47,246 bases of DNA from RECO01 sp050485385 (GCA_050485385.1 JBJHBG010000025.1:1-47246); one strand, 5' to 3'. Positions 15,569-24,247 are shown, numbered from the stretch's first letter. The notes: generated from the letters alone by a model not told the origin. Translations and numbers: made by a program.

Positions 15569-17260
15569 TTGTACCTCCTCTACGTCCGTACGGCGCCCTG
15601 GCTCGCCATCGGCCTGTTGACCGCGGGCGTCCTGGGCGGCCTCGCCGGCGTCGTGCCGCCCGCGTTCGGCTGGTTCCCGACGCTGGGCTCGACGACCGTC
15701 TCGACCGAGCCCTGGCAGCGCCTGTTCGCCACCCCGGGCCTCGGCCGCATGGTGGGGCTCAGCCTCGGCGTCGGTATCGCCAGCACGCTGCTGTCGCTCC
15801 TGGTCGTCCTCGCCTTCGTCGCCGCGTTCCAGGGCAGCCGCCCGTTCCGACTGGTGGAGCGAAGCCTGGCACCGGTCCTGTCGGTACCGCACGCGGCGAC
15901 GGCCATCGGCTTCGCCTTTCTCGTCGCCCCCTCGGGGCTGCTCGCCCGGCTCGCCTCGCCCGCCCTCACCGGCTGGGAGCGTCCGCCCGATCTGTTGATC
16001 GTCGGCGACGGCTGGGGGCTCGCGATGATCGGCGGGCTGGTCGTGAAGGAGGTCGCCTTCCTGCTCTTGATGACGCTCGCCGTGTTGCCGCAGACGGGGC
16101 TGCGCGAGCGCCTGGAGGTGGCGCGGACACTCGGCTACCGGCCGGTCACGGCCTTCGTGAAGGCCGTGCTGCCGACGCTCTATCCGCTGATCCGGCTGCC
16201 GGTCTACGCGGTGATCGCCTACGCCTCGTCGACCGTGGAGGTGGCGCTGATCCTCGGACCGTCGACACCGCCGCCACTCGCCGTCGCCATCGTCCGCTGG
16301 ATGCACGATCCGGACCTGGGGCTGCGCTTCCTCGCCTCGGCGGCGGCACTCCTGCAACTCGGTGTGACGCTCGCCGCCCTGCTCGCCTGGCGCGCGGCCG
16401 AGATCGGCATCGCCCGCCTCGTCTCCCGCTGGCTCGTCGGCGGTGGCCGCAGCGCCGCCGACCGGCTGGTCGCGAGCCTGGGGCTCGTCGGCATCGCCTT
16501 CACCCTGCTGGTCGCCTTCGGCGGCCTCGTCGTCCTCGGCCTCTGGTCGGTCGCGGGCTTCTGGCGCTTTCCGGACGTGCTGCCGGAGGCGTGGAGCTGG
16601 CGCGCGTGGTCGCTCGTGCTCGGCACCCAGGCACCCCTGGCGAACGCGGCGCTGGTCGGCCTCGGATCGACGGTCCTGGCCCTCCTCCTCGTGGTCGGCG
16701 CGCTGGAGAACGAGACCCGACGGCGGTGCCCGGCCAGTCCCACCGCCCAGTTGATCCTCTACCTGCCGCTCCTGGTGCCGGCGGTAGCCTTCCTCTTCGG
16801 CCTCGTCATGCTCGCCGAAAGCCTCGGCTTCAGGCCGGGCCTCCTGCTCGTAACGTTGGGCCATGTCGTCTTCGTCCTGCCCTACGTCTACCTCGCGCTG
16901 GCCGAAGCCTATCGCCGGCTCGACCCGCGCTGGGCCGCCGTCGCCGCCTCGCTCCGCGCCTCGCCGGGCCGCGTCTTCCGCGCCGTGCGCCTGCCGATGC
17001 TGACGCGCGCCATCCTGACCGCCGCAGCCGTCGGTTTCGCCGTCAGCATCGGCCAGTATCTGCCCACCCAACTGCTCGGTGCGGGACGCGTGCCGACCGT
17101 CACCACCGAGGCGGTGGCGCTCGCGGCCGGCGGCGACCGCCGCATCGCCGCGGCCTACGGCCTCGCCCAGTCGGTCCTGCCGTTCGTCGGCTTCTGGCTG
17201 GCCTATGGGCTACCGCGCCTGTTGTTCCGCCACCGCCGCGGCCTGAGGCTCGGCCGATGA
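15569..17260 (+). CDS. ABC importer permease, fused two-domain (YnjC-like)
   Basis: A 563-residue integral membrane protein with about twelve hydrophobic segments arranged as two binding-protein-dependent permease domains in tandem. EAA-like loops are visible near RLEVARTLGYRPVTAFVKAV in the first half and RWAAVAASLRASPGRVFRAV in the second. Single-chain permeases of this size are typical of YnjC. The start is assigned to TTG at 15569, 12 bases after the upstream stop; no ATG gives a complete first helix. Its TGA overlaps the ATG of the ATPase gene. Confidence 0.88.
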   Translation: MYLLYVRTAPWLAIGLLTAGVLGGLAGVVPPAFGWFPTLGSTTVSTEPWQRLFATPGLGRMVGLSLGVGIASTLLSLLVVLAFVAAFQGSRPFRLVERSLAPVLSVPHAATAIGFAFLVAPSGLLARLASPALTGWERPPDLLIVGDGWGLAMIGGLVVKEVAFLLLMTLAVLPQTGLRERLEVARTLGYRPVTAFVKAVLPTLYPLIRLPVYAVIAYASSTVEVALILGPSTPPPLAVAIVRWMHDPDLGLRFLASAAALLQLGVTLAALLAWRAAEIGIARLVSRWLVGGGRSAADRLVASLGLVGIAFTLLVAFGGLVVLGLWSVAGFWRFPDVLPEAWSWRAWSLVLGTQAPLANAALVGLGSTVLALLLVVGALENETRRRCPASPTAQLILYLPLLVPAVAFLFGLVMLAESLGFRPGLLLVTLGHVVFVLPYVYLALAEAYRRLDPRWAAVAASLRASPGRVFRAVRLPMLTRAILTAAAVGFAVSIGQYLPTQLLGAGRVPTVTTEAVALAAGGDRRIAAAYGLAQSVLPFVGFWLAYGLPRLLFRHRRGLRLGR

Positions 17261-17892
17261 CGCCCGCCCCCCTCGTCCTCGACCGCTTCCGCGTCGAGTT
17301 GCACGGCAAGCCGCTGCTCGAGTTGGACACGGCCGTAGCACCGGGCGAGGTCTTGACCGTCATGGGGCCGTCCGGCTCCGGCAAGTCGACCCTGCTCGCA
17401 GCCCTGGTCGGCCTTGCCGACCCGATCTTCCGCGTGCGGGGCCGCATCCGGCTCGGCGACGACGACGTGACCGACGCCCGGCCCGAAGCCCGGCGCATCG
17501 GCATCCTGTTCCAGGATGCGCTGCTCTTCCCCCACCTCTCGGTGCGCGGCAACCTCCTGTTCGGTCTGCCGGCAGGCGATCACAAGGGCCGTCTCGAGCT
17601 TGCCGACCGCACGCTCGACGAAGCCGGGCTCGCCGGCTTCGGCGACCGCGATCCCGCCACGCTCTCGGGCGGTCAGCAGGCTCGGGTGGCGCTGCTCCGG
17701 GTGCTGCTCGCGGAGCCGCGGGCCCTGCTGCTCGACGAGCCCTTCGCCAAGCTGGATGCGGCGCTCAGGGACGATATCCGTCGCTTCGTCTTCGCCCGGG
17801 TGCGCGACCGCGGCCTACCGACCATCCTCGTCACCCACGATGCGGCCGACGCCAGGGCCGCTGGCGGTCCGGTCCACGCGCTTCGGCCCTGA
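17257..17892 (+). CDS. ABC importer ATP-binding protein (YnjD-like)
   Basis: A short 211-residue ATPase subunit. Walker A is GPSGSGKST, the Q-loop is LFQDALLFPHL, the signature motif is LSGGQQARVAL, Walker B is ALLLDEPFAKLD and the switch His is in ILVTHDAADA. It couples ATP hydrolysis to uptake through the adjacent permease. Its start overlaps the permease stop by four bases. Its last 78 bases overlap the 3' end of the convergent MFS transporter gene, with no room for a terminator between them. Confidence 0.92.
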   Translation: MTPAPLVLDRFRVELHGKPLLELDTAVAPGEVLTVMGPSGSGKSTLLAALVGLADPIFRVRGRIRLGDDDVTDARPEARRIGILFQDALLFPHLSVRGNLLFGLPAGDHKGRLELADRTLDEAGLAGFGDRDPATLSGGQQARVALLRVLLAEPRALLLDEPFAKLDAALRDDIRRFVFARVRDRGLPTILVTHDAADARAAGGPVHALRP

Positions 17893-19074
17893 GCCGGAAT
17901 CGAGCACCCAGGCGCCGAAGATCGGGCCGAGCGCGAGCACGGCGAAGGCCGACGGCCAGCCGGCAAGGGCCACCAGATGCGGCACCGCCTCGATGGTGAC
18001 GGCCGTCAACGCGAAGCCCACACCCGTCTGCGCCGCGAGCACACTGCCCGCGATCTCGCAGCCGGCACGGTCGGCGACCAGCGCCGAGAGCGGGCCGGAA
18101 TCGACGACGATGGTGAGACCCCACAGCACCAAGAGGATGGCGAACAGCCAAAAAGGGCCGGCGAAGACGAGGGCCGCGAGCAAGCCGCAGGCGGCACTCG
18201 CCACCATCGCGAGGCGAGCGACGCGGGCCTTGCCGTAGCGGTCGGCGAGGTGGCCGGCCGGTGCGCAGGCAAGGCCGCCCGAAGCGACGGCAACGAAGGC
18301 GACCGCGGCACCGGCCATCCGGCCGTCGCCGTGCCCTGCTGCGGCCGCGGCCGTACCCGCGACGACCGCGAGCCAGGCCCAAAAGGCGTAGAGTTCCCAC
18401 ATGTGGCCGAGATAGCCGAGCACGGCGCGGCGAAGCGGCGGGTCGCGCAGCACCACCAGCACCGCGCACGGCCGGAAGGCCGGGCTCGGGCGATGATGCG
18501 GGCCGAGTTCCACGGCGAGCACGAGCCCGGCACCGAGCACCGCCAGGAGCGTCGTGGCGACGACGACCCAGCGCCAATCGGCACCGCCAAGGAGGGCCGC
18601 CAGATGCGGCATGGCGGCGCCCAGCGTCATGGCACCGACCAAAGCCCCCACCAGCAGCCCGCGACGACCGGGACTCCAGCCGACGGCGATCTTGAGGCCG
18701 ACGGGATAGACGCCGGCCAGCGCCACGCCCATGGCGGCACGGGAGAGCCAAGCCGGCGCGCCATCCGGTGCCAGGACGAGAAGGGCGAGATTGCAGACCC
18801 CGGCGAGGCTCGCCGCGAGGGCAAGCACGAGGCGCGGATCGACGCGGTCGGCGATGCCCGACGCAGCGACGGTCAGCGCACCCAAGACGAACCCCAGTTG
18901 GACGGCGGTGGTCAGGCCGGCGAGGGCGCCTGCCGGGCGGCCCGCCTCGGCGGCGAGCGGCGCCAGCACCGCTGCTGTCGAGAACCAGACGCTGGAGGCG
19001 GCGACGACCGCTGCGACGAGCAGTACCTGCGACCGCACGGCATGAAGAGGGGTCGTCGTCGGCAGGGCGTACAT
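17815..19074 (-). CDS. MFS transporter
   Basis: A 419-residue integral membrane protein with about twelve hydrophobic segments and the usual MFS cytoplasmic loop signatures (a GIADRVDPRLV loop after the second helix and GHLADRYGKARVARL in the second half). Substrate unknown; the general look is of a sugar or drug/small-molecule facilitator. The ATG at 19074 begins two bases after the stop of the adenylate cyclase gene, so it is the last gene of the five-gene minus-strand run that starts with the OsmC protein. The 3' end overlaps the convergent ABC ATPase gene. Confidence 0.88.
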   Translation of the reverse strand: MYALPTTTPLHAVRSQVLLVAAVVAASSVWFSTAAVLAPLAAEAGRPAGALAGLTTAVQLGFVLGALTVAASGIADRVDPRLVLALAASLAGVCNLALLVLAPDGAPAWLSRAAMGVALAGVYPVGLKIAVGWSPGRRGLLVGALVGAMTLGAAMPHLAALLGGADWRWVVVATTLLAVLGAGLVLAVELGPHHRPSPAFRPCAVLVVLRDPPLRRAVLGYLGHMWELYAFWAWLAVVAGTAAAAAGHGDGRMAGAAVAFVAVASGGLACAPAGHLADRYGKARVARLAMVASAACGLLAALVFAGPFWLFAILLVLWGLTIVVDSGPLSALVADRAGCEIAGSVLAAQTGVGFALTAVTIEAVPHLVALAGWPSAFAVLALGPIFGAWVLDSGSGPKRVDRTASGPGVGRIVGDEDGR

Positions 19075-19076
19075 GG

Positions 19077-20081
19077 TCACTTGCCGACGCCGGCGAGGGC
19101 GAGTTCCGGCTCGAGCGTGACCACGCGCTGCGCCCCGAAGCCGCGGATCTCGACCACGGCGGCATCGCGCACGCCCCCCTCCTCGGCCAATTCGGCCGCC
19201 ATGTCGCCATGCGCCCGGATCTCCATCGGACCCGCCAAGGCCTGGATGCGCGCCGCCAGGTTCACCGCCGGACCGAACACGTCGTAGACGTATTTCTGGA
19301 TGCCGACGATGGACCCCACCGCCGGCCCCGAGGCGAGGCCGATGCGGCAGCGCCACTGGTGCTTATGGCTAGCGTTGCGCCGCTCCAGGTAGCGGACGAA
19401 GCGGACCGCCGCCTTGGCCACGGCGCGCACATGGTCGGGGTTGGCGTGCGGCAGGCCGGCAACGGCCAGATAGGCGTCGCCGATGGTCTTGATCCGCTCG
19501 CAGCCGAACTGCTCGCCGATGCGGTCGAAGGCGGTGAAGACGTCGTTCAGCTCGCTCACCGTCTCGGCCGGATCGGCGGCCACGCTCATCGAGGTGAAGC
19601 CGACGAAGTCGAGCATCAGCACCGACACCGGGTCGTAGAGCTGCGGCGTCACCGTGCCGAAGGTCTTGAACTCGTCGTAGACCGCCCGCGGCATGAGGTT
19701 CAGCAGGAGCCGGTCGACCCGCGCCTTCTCGGTCTCCAGCGCGCGGGTATGGCGCTCGCTCATCTGCGCGTAGCTCTCCAGCATCGCCGCCATCTCGCGC
19801 TCGCGGCTGACGTCCTGGACGGTCACCACGGCGCGGCCGTCATCGAGCGGGGCGATGGTGCCGGCAAGCGCCAGCGGGCGGCGGCCCCGCCGGGCGCTGG
19901 CCTCGAAGGCGACCGCTTCGCCGTCCAGGTCCGGCACGAGGGCCGCGAGCGGCACGCCCGGCTCGGCGCCCGGAAACCATGCGCGGAAGGTGCGGTTGGC
20001 GTCGGTCACCGTACGTCCCTCGCCGGCGACGACGGCCACGCCGGCAGCGACGGCGTCGAGCAGGACCTCGGATGCGATCAT
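19077..20081 (-). CDS. PAS-domain class III adenylate cyclase
   Basis: A 334-residue soluble cyclase. A PAS-like sensor (about 1-95) leads through a coiled-coil signalling helix (about 97-140, with LLLNLMPRAVYDEF typical of guanylate-cyclase-like linkers) to a class III catalytic domain. The catalytic set is complete: metal Asp158 (VLMLDFVGFT) and Asp202 (TIGDAY), Asn274 and Arg278 (AVNLAARI). The purine-selecting residues are Lys198 (RIKTIGD) and Asp267 (YDVFG), the ATP-type pair of mammalian adenylate cyclase, so cAMP is the predicted product. The ATG overlaps the TGA of the globin-bearing regulator by four bases (ATGA), so the two are translationally coupled. No transmembrane segment is present. 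Confidence 0.92.
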   Translation of the reverse strand: MIASEVLLDAVAAGVAVVAGEGRTVTDANRTFRAWFPGAEPGVPLAALVPDLDGEAVAFEASARRGRRPLALAGTIAPLDDGRAVVTVQDVSREREMAAMLESYAQMSERHTRALETEKARVDRLLLNLMPRAVYDEFKTFGTVTPQLYDPVSVLMLDFVGFTSMSVAADPAETVSELNDVFTAFDRIGEQFGCERIKTIGDAYLAVAGLPHANPDHVRAVAKAAVRFVRYLERRNASHKHQWRCRIGLASGPAVGSIVGIQKYVYDVFGPAVNLAARIQALAGPMEIRAHGDMAAELAEEGGVRDAAVVEIRGFGAQRVVTLEPELALAGVGK

Positions 20082-20458
20082 GGCCGCCCGTCCTTGACGA
20101 TCAGCGGGCGGAGTTGCTCGATGCGCGCCAGGACTTGGTCGCGATCCTCCGGCGGCAAGCCCTGGGCGTCGAGGGCCGCGCCCAACAGCCCGACGATCTC
20201 CTCGAAATCGGCGGCTCCGATCGCCAGATGCGCGTGCGCTTGGCGCAGGCGCTGCGGTGCGTAGTCGACGGGGCCGCCTAGGAGGTAGGTCAGGAACTTG
20301 GTCTGGTGATCGACCAGGCGGGCGAGGTCGACGTCCTCGAAGTAGGGGGCCAACCGCTCCGACTGGAGAACGGCGTCGTAGAAGCGCAGCACGATGCGGC
20401 TCACGGCGGCGAAGCCACCATGGGCGTCGAACAGGCTGCGGGTCATGGTCGGTGGCAT
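20078..20458 (-). other. Group I truncated haemoglobin domain with possible internal start
   Basis: The last 126 codons align well by eye with Mycobacterium tuberculosis HbN. Conserved are the B-helix FY (Tyr B10), PYF at the CD corner (Phe CD1), Gln E11 in LVDHQTKF, the GGP..Y turn, and the proximal His F8 in RQAHAHLAI, about 51 residues from the C-terminus. Tyr B10 with Gln E11 is the distal pair that stabilises bound oxygen and supports NO dioxygenation in HbN. An ATG at 20458 is preceded by GGAG with a seven-base spacer, so an independent globin of 126 residues could also be made from the same message. Confidence 0.85.
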
Positions 20459-23400
20459 CGTCGGGCTCCGGCGCGCGGTCCGGGGCGGACCGCCGAGGTC
20501 GCTCTTGTCGCCGCAAGCCGTTGGCGCCGGCGTGGAAGCGAGCGTGGAAAGTGCGTCCTGCCCCGCCGCATCCGCCATGGCCGCGCGCAGCCGAGCCGCC
20601 TCCTCGCCGAACTCGGCGGCGCGCTCGGACCGATCCCGCGCATGCAGGGCTGCGAGGTCGTCGCAGACGCGGGCGAGGTCCGGCACGAGCCCCGCCGCGC
20701 GCGCGACGTCGGCGGCCGCCTCCAGCCACTCGCTCGAACGCTCGGGCGCCGGCGTGACCGTCGCCAACGTCGCCAATACCCGCACCCGCAGCCAAGCCGG
20801 CGGCGCGCGATCCAACTCCTGACGCAATTCGCCCGCCGCCGCCGCATCGCCGCTCCGCGCCAACGCACAACGCAGGAGCACGGCCGCGTTGCGCGCAATC
20901 ACCGGCATGTTGGCGCTCGTGGCGGCCGCCTTGGCGCGCTCCAGGGTCGCCGTCGCCGTGTCCCACCGTCCCGCCAGAAGCTGCGCATCGCCGAGCGAGC
21001 AGAGGAACCAGGGACCGGCGGGAAAGAGCTGGTCCTTGAGCCCGCTCGCGGCCAGCGCCTCGAACGGGGCGAGCGCTGCGGCATCCGGCCCCTTGGCGAT
21101 CGCCACCTGCACCGCGAACTGGGCAGCGGCGTGCCGGTCCTGCGGCCGGCCGGTCTCCGCCGCGATGGCCAGGGCCTCGGCGGCGAAGCGCTCGGCACGA
21201 TGGAGATGCCCGAGCATCGCCTCCGCCTGGGCGAGACTGCCGCGGTGCCAGACCGAGCGGGTGATCAAGAGGCCGTAGCGTTCGTGCCGGTCGGCGGTGG
21301 CGAAGCGGGCGACGTGCGGCAACAGCCGCTGCCGCGCGTTTCTGGCCTCGCCGGCCATGAGATGCGCCAGGGCCGCTGCGGTGTCGGCCTCGAAGACGTG
21401 GCGCTCGAGGCCTTGGCGCCGGGCGAGGTCGAGGAGGTCGTCGGCAGCGGCGATGGCCGCGTCGACACGGCCGAAGGTAGCGAGCGTATAGGCGAGCTTG
21501 AGCCGCGCGTCGGCCAAGCGAGCGCCGTCGCCGATGCGCTCGGCGAGGTCCACGGCCTCGGTCGTCCGCTCGATGGCCGTGGCGAAGTCGCCGAAGGAGA
21601 CGTAGGCGGTCTGCATGCGCATCAGCACGTCGACGCGGACGGCGAGGTAGCGCGGCTCCGGCACCAACTCGGCCAGCGCCGTGAGCGCCCGCTCCAACAA
21701 GGCCGCCGCCCGCAAGTAGGCGCTGCGGTCGAAGGCGCGGTCGGCGGCCTGCACCAGATAGACGAGCGCCTTCTCCCAGGCGCCGGCGCGATGGGCGTGC
21801 TCGGCCAGACGCTCGACGTGCGGTTGCAGGCGGTGGCCGTAGAGCCGCTCCATCGCCTCGAGCGTGCGCGCGTGCAGCGCGCGGCGCTCCGGCGCCAGGA
21901 GCGAGGCGTAGGCAACGCCGTGGATCAGCGCGTGCTCGAACACGTAGTCGGGTTCGGCGAGGCCCACGACCTCGACCAGGAACGCCGCATCCTGCAACGC
22001 CTCCAGGGCGTCCTCGCAGGTGCCGGCCTCGAGATCGCACAAGGTCCGGAGCAATGCCCCCGGCACCTCCTGACCGATGACGGCGGCAAGCTGGAGGACC
22101 TGGCGCTGGGTCGAATCGAGGCGGTCGATGCGGGCGGCGATCAGGGGCTGCACGGTCGCCGGCGCTTCGATCTCGAGGATCGGCCGCGGTGCGGTGTAGG
22201 CGCCCGGCACACCCTCGATCCGCCCGGACTGGGCAAGGCTGCGCACCGTCTCCTCGATGAACAGGGGCGAGCCATCCGTTCGCTCGACCAGGAGCCTGTG
22301 CAGGTGGGCGACGCTGGCATGGTCGCCGAGGAGATGGCCGACCATGCGGCCGGCGTCGTCGAAGTCGAGCGGGTCCAGGCGCAGCACGCGCACACCCGCC
22401 CGCCCTGACCAGGCGGGGCGGAACTCGGGCCGCGCGGTCATCAACAGAAAGACCGGCAACCGCTCGGCGCCGTCCACCAGCCGTGTGAGGACGCGCAGGC
22501 TCTCGGTGTCGGCCCAGTGCAGGTCCTCGATCGCCGCGAGAACCGGCCGGTTGCGGGCACGCAGGGCGAGGAACGCATGCACCGCCCGGCGGACCGCACG
22601 CAAACGCTCGGCGGCAGCCAGCGCCGTCCAGGCCGCGTCGTCCACGGGCAGGTCCAGGAGGTAGCGGAGGGCCGGGCCGAGCGGTGCCGCCTCCAGCACC
22701 TCCAGCGCCTCGTCGAGGGCCAGCGCGGCCTCGCGCGGCGTCGCCCCGTCCCGCAGCCCGAGCAGTGCCTGGACGAGTTTGCGCGCGAGCGCGAACGGTA
22801 CCGCCCCGTCGAAGTCGAGCGCACCGAACTCCACCGCCGTGAGGTCGGCCGCCGCTTCGACGCGCAACAGTTCCTGCACCAGCCGGGACTTGCCGAGCCC
22901 GGGCTCGCCGACGACGAGGACCGCCCGCCCCTGGCCCGCCACGGCGTCGGCGAGGTTGCGGCGCAAGAGCGCCAACTCCGGCGCGCGGCCGGAAAAGGCG
23001 GTGAGCCGGCGGTCGGCGCGCAGTCCCCAGCGCGAGCGCGCGGCGGCGAGGCCCGTGAGGCGGAACAGGGGCGGGTCCGCCCCGGCAAGCGGTTCCAGCC
23101 GGGCGTAGCCGCCCGCCTCCTGGGCCGCGCGCGCACTCAGCGCCACCGTCATGGGCGCCAAGCCGTGGGCCAGGTGGCGGACACGGCGCAGAACGGGGCC
23201 GCTGGCGACGAGGCCGCCCGCGCCGTCGGGCGCCGGCCCGGCGATGGCCTCGCCCGTGTCGACCGCGATGCGCAGGGGCGTCGCCGGCCCCGCCGCCGCC
23301 TGGATGGCGAGCGCCGCTCGGCAGGCCGCGACCGCATGCAGCTCCATCGCCGCCCGCGCGCCGAAGACGGCGGTGACGGCCGCTTCGCTCAGCTCCAGGA

Positions 23401-24220
23401 CGTCGCCGCCCTGGGCCTGGACCACCGCCTTGGCCGTCGCCAGCAAGGGGGCCATCGTCGCCATCCCCAACTCCGCCGGCTCGCCCTCGCCCGCCTCCGG
23501 CGGCAGGGGGAAGTCGACGTCGAGCACCGTGAGCCAGCGGCGCACCTGGGTTGCGGCCGGCGGCGCCGGCGGCGGGGCCGACACCGGTGGCGCGGCTGCG
23601 GCCTCGCGCACCGCGGCGCGCAAGGTCTCGACGCGGCGGACGAGGGTCGCGTCGTCCGGGGTCAACGCGAGCCAGCGCTCGGCGAAGGTCAGCGCGCGCC
23701 GGGGATCGTTGCCGTGCCGCTCGACCAGGGCGCGCAGGAGGGCGAGGCGCCGCGTCTCCGCCGCGAAGGCGTTGGCCCGGCGCCATGCCTCGAAATCCGG
23801 GCAGCGGTCGAGGGCGAGGTCGTCGAGAAAGCCCTCACCGGCGAGGGCCGCCAACGCCTCCAACTCGTCCAGGCTGCGCGCCGCCAGCGCCGCCTCGTCG
23901 AGCCCGCCGAGTTGCACCGCGTCGATCGCCATCCCTTCCGTGTCGAGCCGTACGGTGGCGCGGTCGGCGCACAGACGGGTGCGCTCCGCCGTGTCGACCA
24001 ACGGGCGCAGCTTGGACAGGCTCCAGCGCAAGGCACCCTTGGGATCGTCGGGCACGTCCCAGAACAGCTCGCACAGGCGTTCGCGCCGCTGCGGCCGGTC
24101 GACCAGTGCCAGATAGGCCAGCAGCGCCCGCGTCTTGCGCGAGGGCGGCAAGGGCAAGGGCGCGCCGTCGCGCAGCACCTGGAACGTGCCGAGCATGCGC
24201 AGTGCCAAGCCCACCGGCAT
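20078..24220 (-). CDS. BTAD / cyclase-like / AAA ATPase / TPR regulator ending in truncated haemoglobin
   Basis: A 1380-residue multidomain regulator. Residues about 5-205 are a winged helix plus BTAD (LRMLGTFQVLRDGAPLPLPP, LLAYLALVDRPQRRERLCE). About 225-390 resembles a class III cyclase domain that has lost its catalytic residues. A STAND-type ATPase follows with Walker A GEPGLGKS (about 438-445) and Walker B VLAAIEDLHWAD (about 560-571). Helical repeats of TPR type fill about 770-1210. The last ~120 residues are a group I truncated haemoglobin. The ATG at 24220 was preferred over a TTG at 24229; a GGGGG stretch precedes it. It sits between the double flavoprotein (70-base gap) and the adenylate cyclase (four-base overlap). 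The globin junction has its own ribosome binding site and ATG at 20458, so a separately translated globin or a lost stop codon cannot be excluded. Confidence 0.88.
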   Translation of the reverse strand: MPVGLALRMLGTFQVLRDGAPLPLPPSRKTRALLAYLALVDRPQRRERLCELFWDVPDDPKGALRWSLSKLRPLVDTAERTRLCADRATVRLDTEGMAIDAVQLGGLDEAALAARSLDELEALAALAGEGFLDDLALDRCPDFEAWRRANAFAAETRRLALLRALVERHGNDPRRALTFAERWLALTPDDATLVRRVETLRAAVREAAAAPPVSAPPPAPPAATQVRRWLTVLDVDFPLPPEAGEGEPAELGMATMAPLLATAKAVVQAQGGDVLELSEAAVTAVFGARAAMELHAVAACRAALAIQAAAGPATPLRIAVDTGEAIAGPAPDGAGGLVASGPVLRRVRHLAHGLAPMTVALSARAAQEAGGYARLEPLAGADPPLFRLTGLAAARSRWGLRADRRLTAFSGRAPELALLRRNLADAVAGQGRAVLVVGEPGLGKSRLVQELLRVEAAADLTAVEFGALDFDGAVPFALARKLVQALLGLRDGATPREAALALDEALEVLEAAPLGPALRYLLDLPVDDAAWTALAAAERLRAVRRAVHAFLALRARNRPVLAAIEDLHWADTESLRVLTRLVDGAERLPVFLLMTARPEFRPAWSGRAGVRVLRLDPLDFDDAGRMVGHLLGDHASVAHLHRLLVERTDGSPLFIEETVRSLAQSGRIEGVPGAYTAPRPILEIEAPATVQPLIAARIDRLDSTQRQVLQLAAVIGQEVPGALLRTLCDLEAGTCEDALEALQDAAFLVEVVGLAEPDYVFEHALIHGVAYASLLAPERRALHARTLEAMERLYGHRLQPHVERLAEHAHRAGAWEKALVYLVQAADRAFDRSAYLRAAALLERALTALAELVPEPRYLAVRVDVLMRMQTAYVSFGDFATAIERTTEAVDLAERIGDGARLADARLKLAYTLATFGRVDAAIAAADDLLDLARRQGLERHVFEADTAAALAHLMAGEARNARQRLLPHVARFATADRHERYGLLITRSVWHRGSLAQAEAMLGHLHRAERFAAEALAIAAETGRPQDRHAAAQFAVQVAIAKGPDAAALAPFEALAASGLKDQLFPAGPWFLCSLGDAQLLAGRWDTATATLERAKAAATSANMPVIARNAAVLLRCALARSGDAAAAGELRQELDRAPPAWLRVRVLATLATVTPAPERSSEWLEAAADVARAAGLVPDLARVCDDLAALHARDRSERAAEFGEEAARLRAAMADAAGQDALSTLASTPAPTACGDKSDLGGPPRTARRSPTMPPTMTRSLFDAHGGFAAVSRIVLRFYDAVLQSERLAPYFEDVDLARLVDHQTKFLTYLLGGPVDYAPQRLRQAHAHLAIGAADFEEIVGLLGAALDAQGLPPEDRDQVLARIEQLRPLIVKDGRP

Positions 24221-24231
24221 CGCCCCCAAGT

Positions 24232-24247
24232 TTCACCCAGAGGTGAA
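24232..24247. promoter_or_regulatory. Palindrome upstream of the globin-bearing regulator
   Basis: TTCACC (24232-24237) and GGTGAA (24242-24247) form a perfect inverted repeat with a four-base centre, 12 bases upstream of the ATG at 24220. It could be an operator or a small RNA hairpin over the ribosome binding region. The binding protein is unknown. Confidence 0.35.

Noticed and set aside
14234..17071. Minus-strand open frame of 945 codons opposite the ABC importer genes
   Set aside because: The translation is rich in Glu/Gly/Arg with no recognisable domains, whereas the plus strand carries a complete binding protein-permease-ATPase set.
12355..17892. Very long plus-strand open frame of 1845 codons
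   Set aside because: Its last part is the real ABC ATPase gene; the rest runs antisense to the haem peroxidase and out of frame through the importer genes, with low-complexity Arg/Gly/His-rich translation. It is a by-product of the rarity of stop codons.
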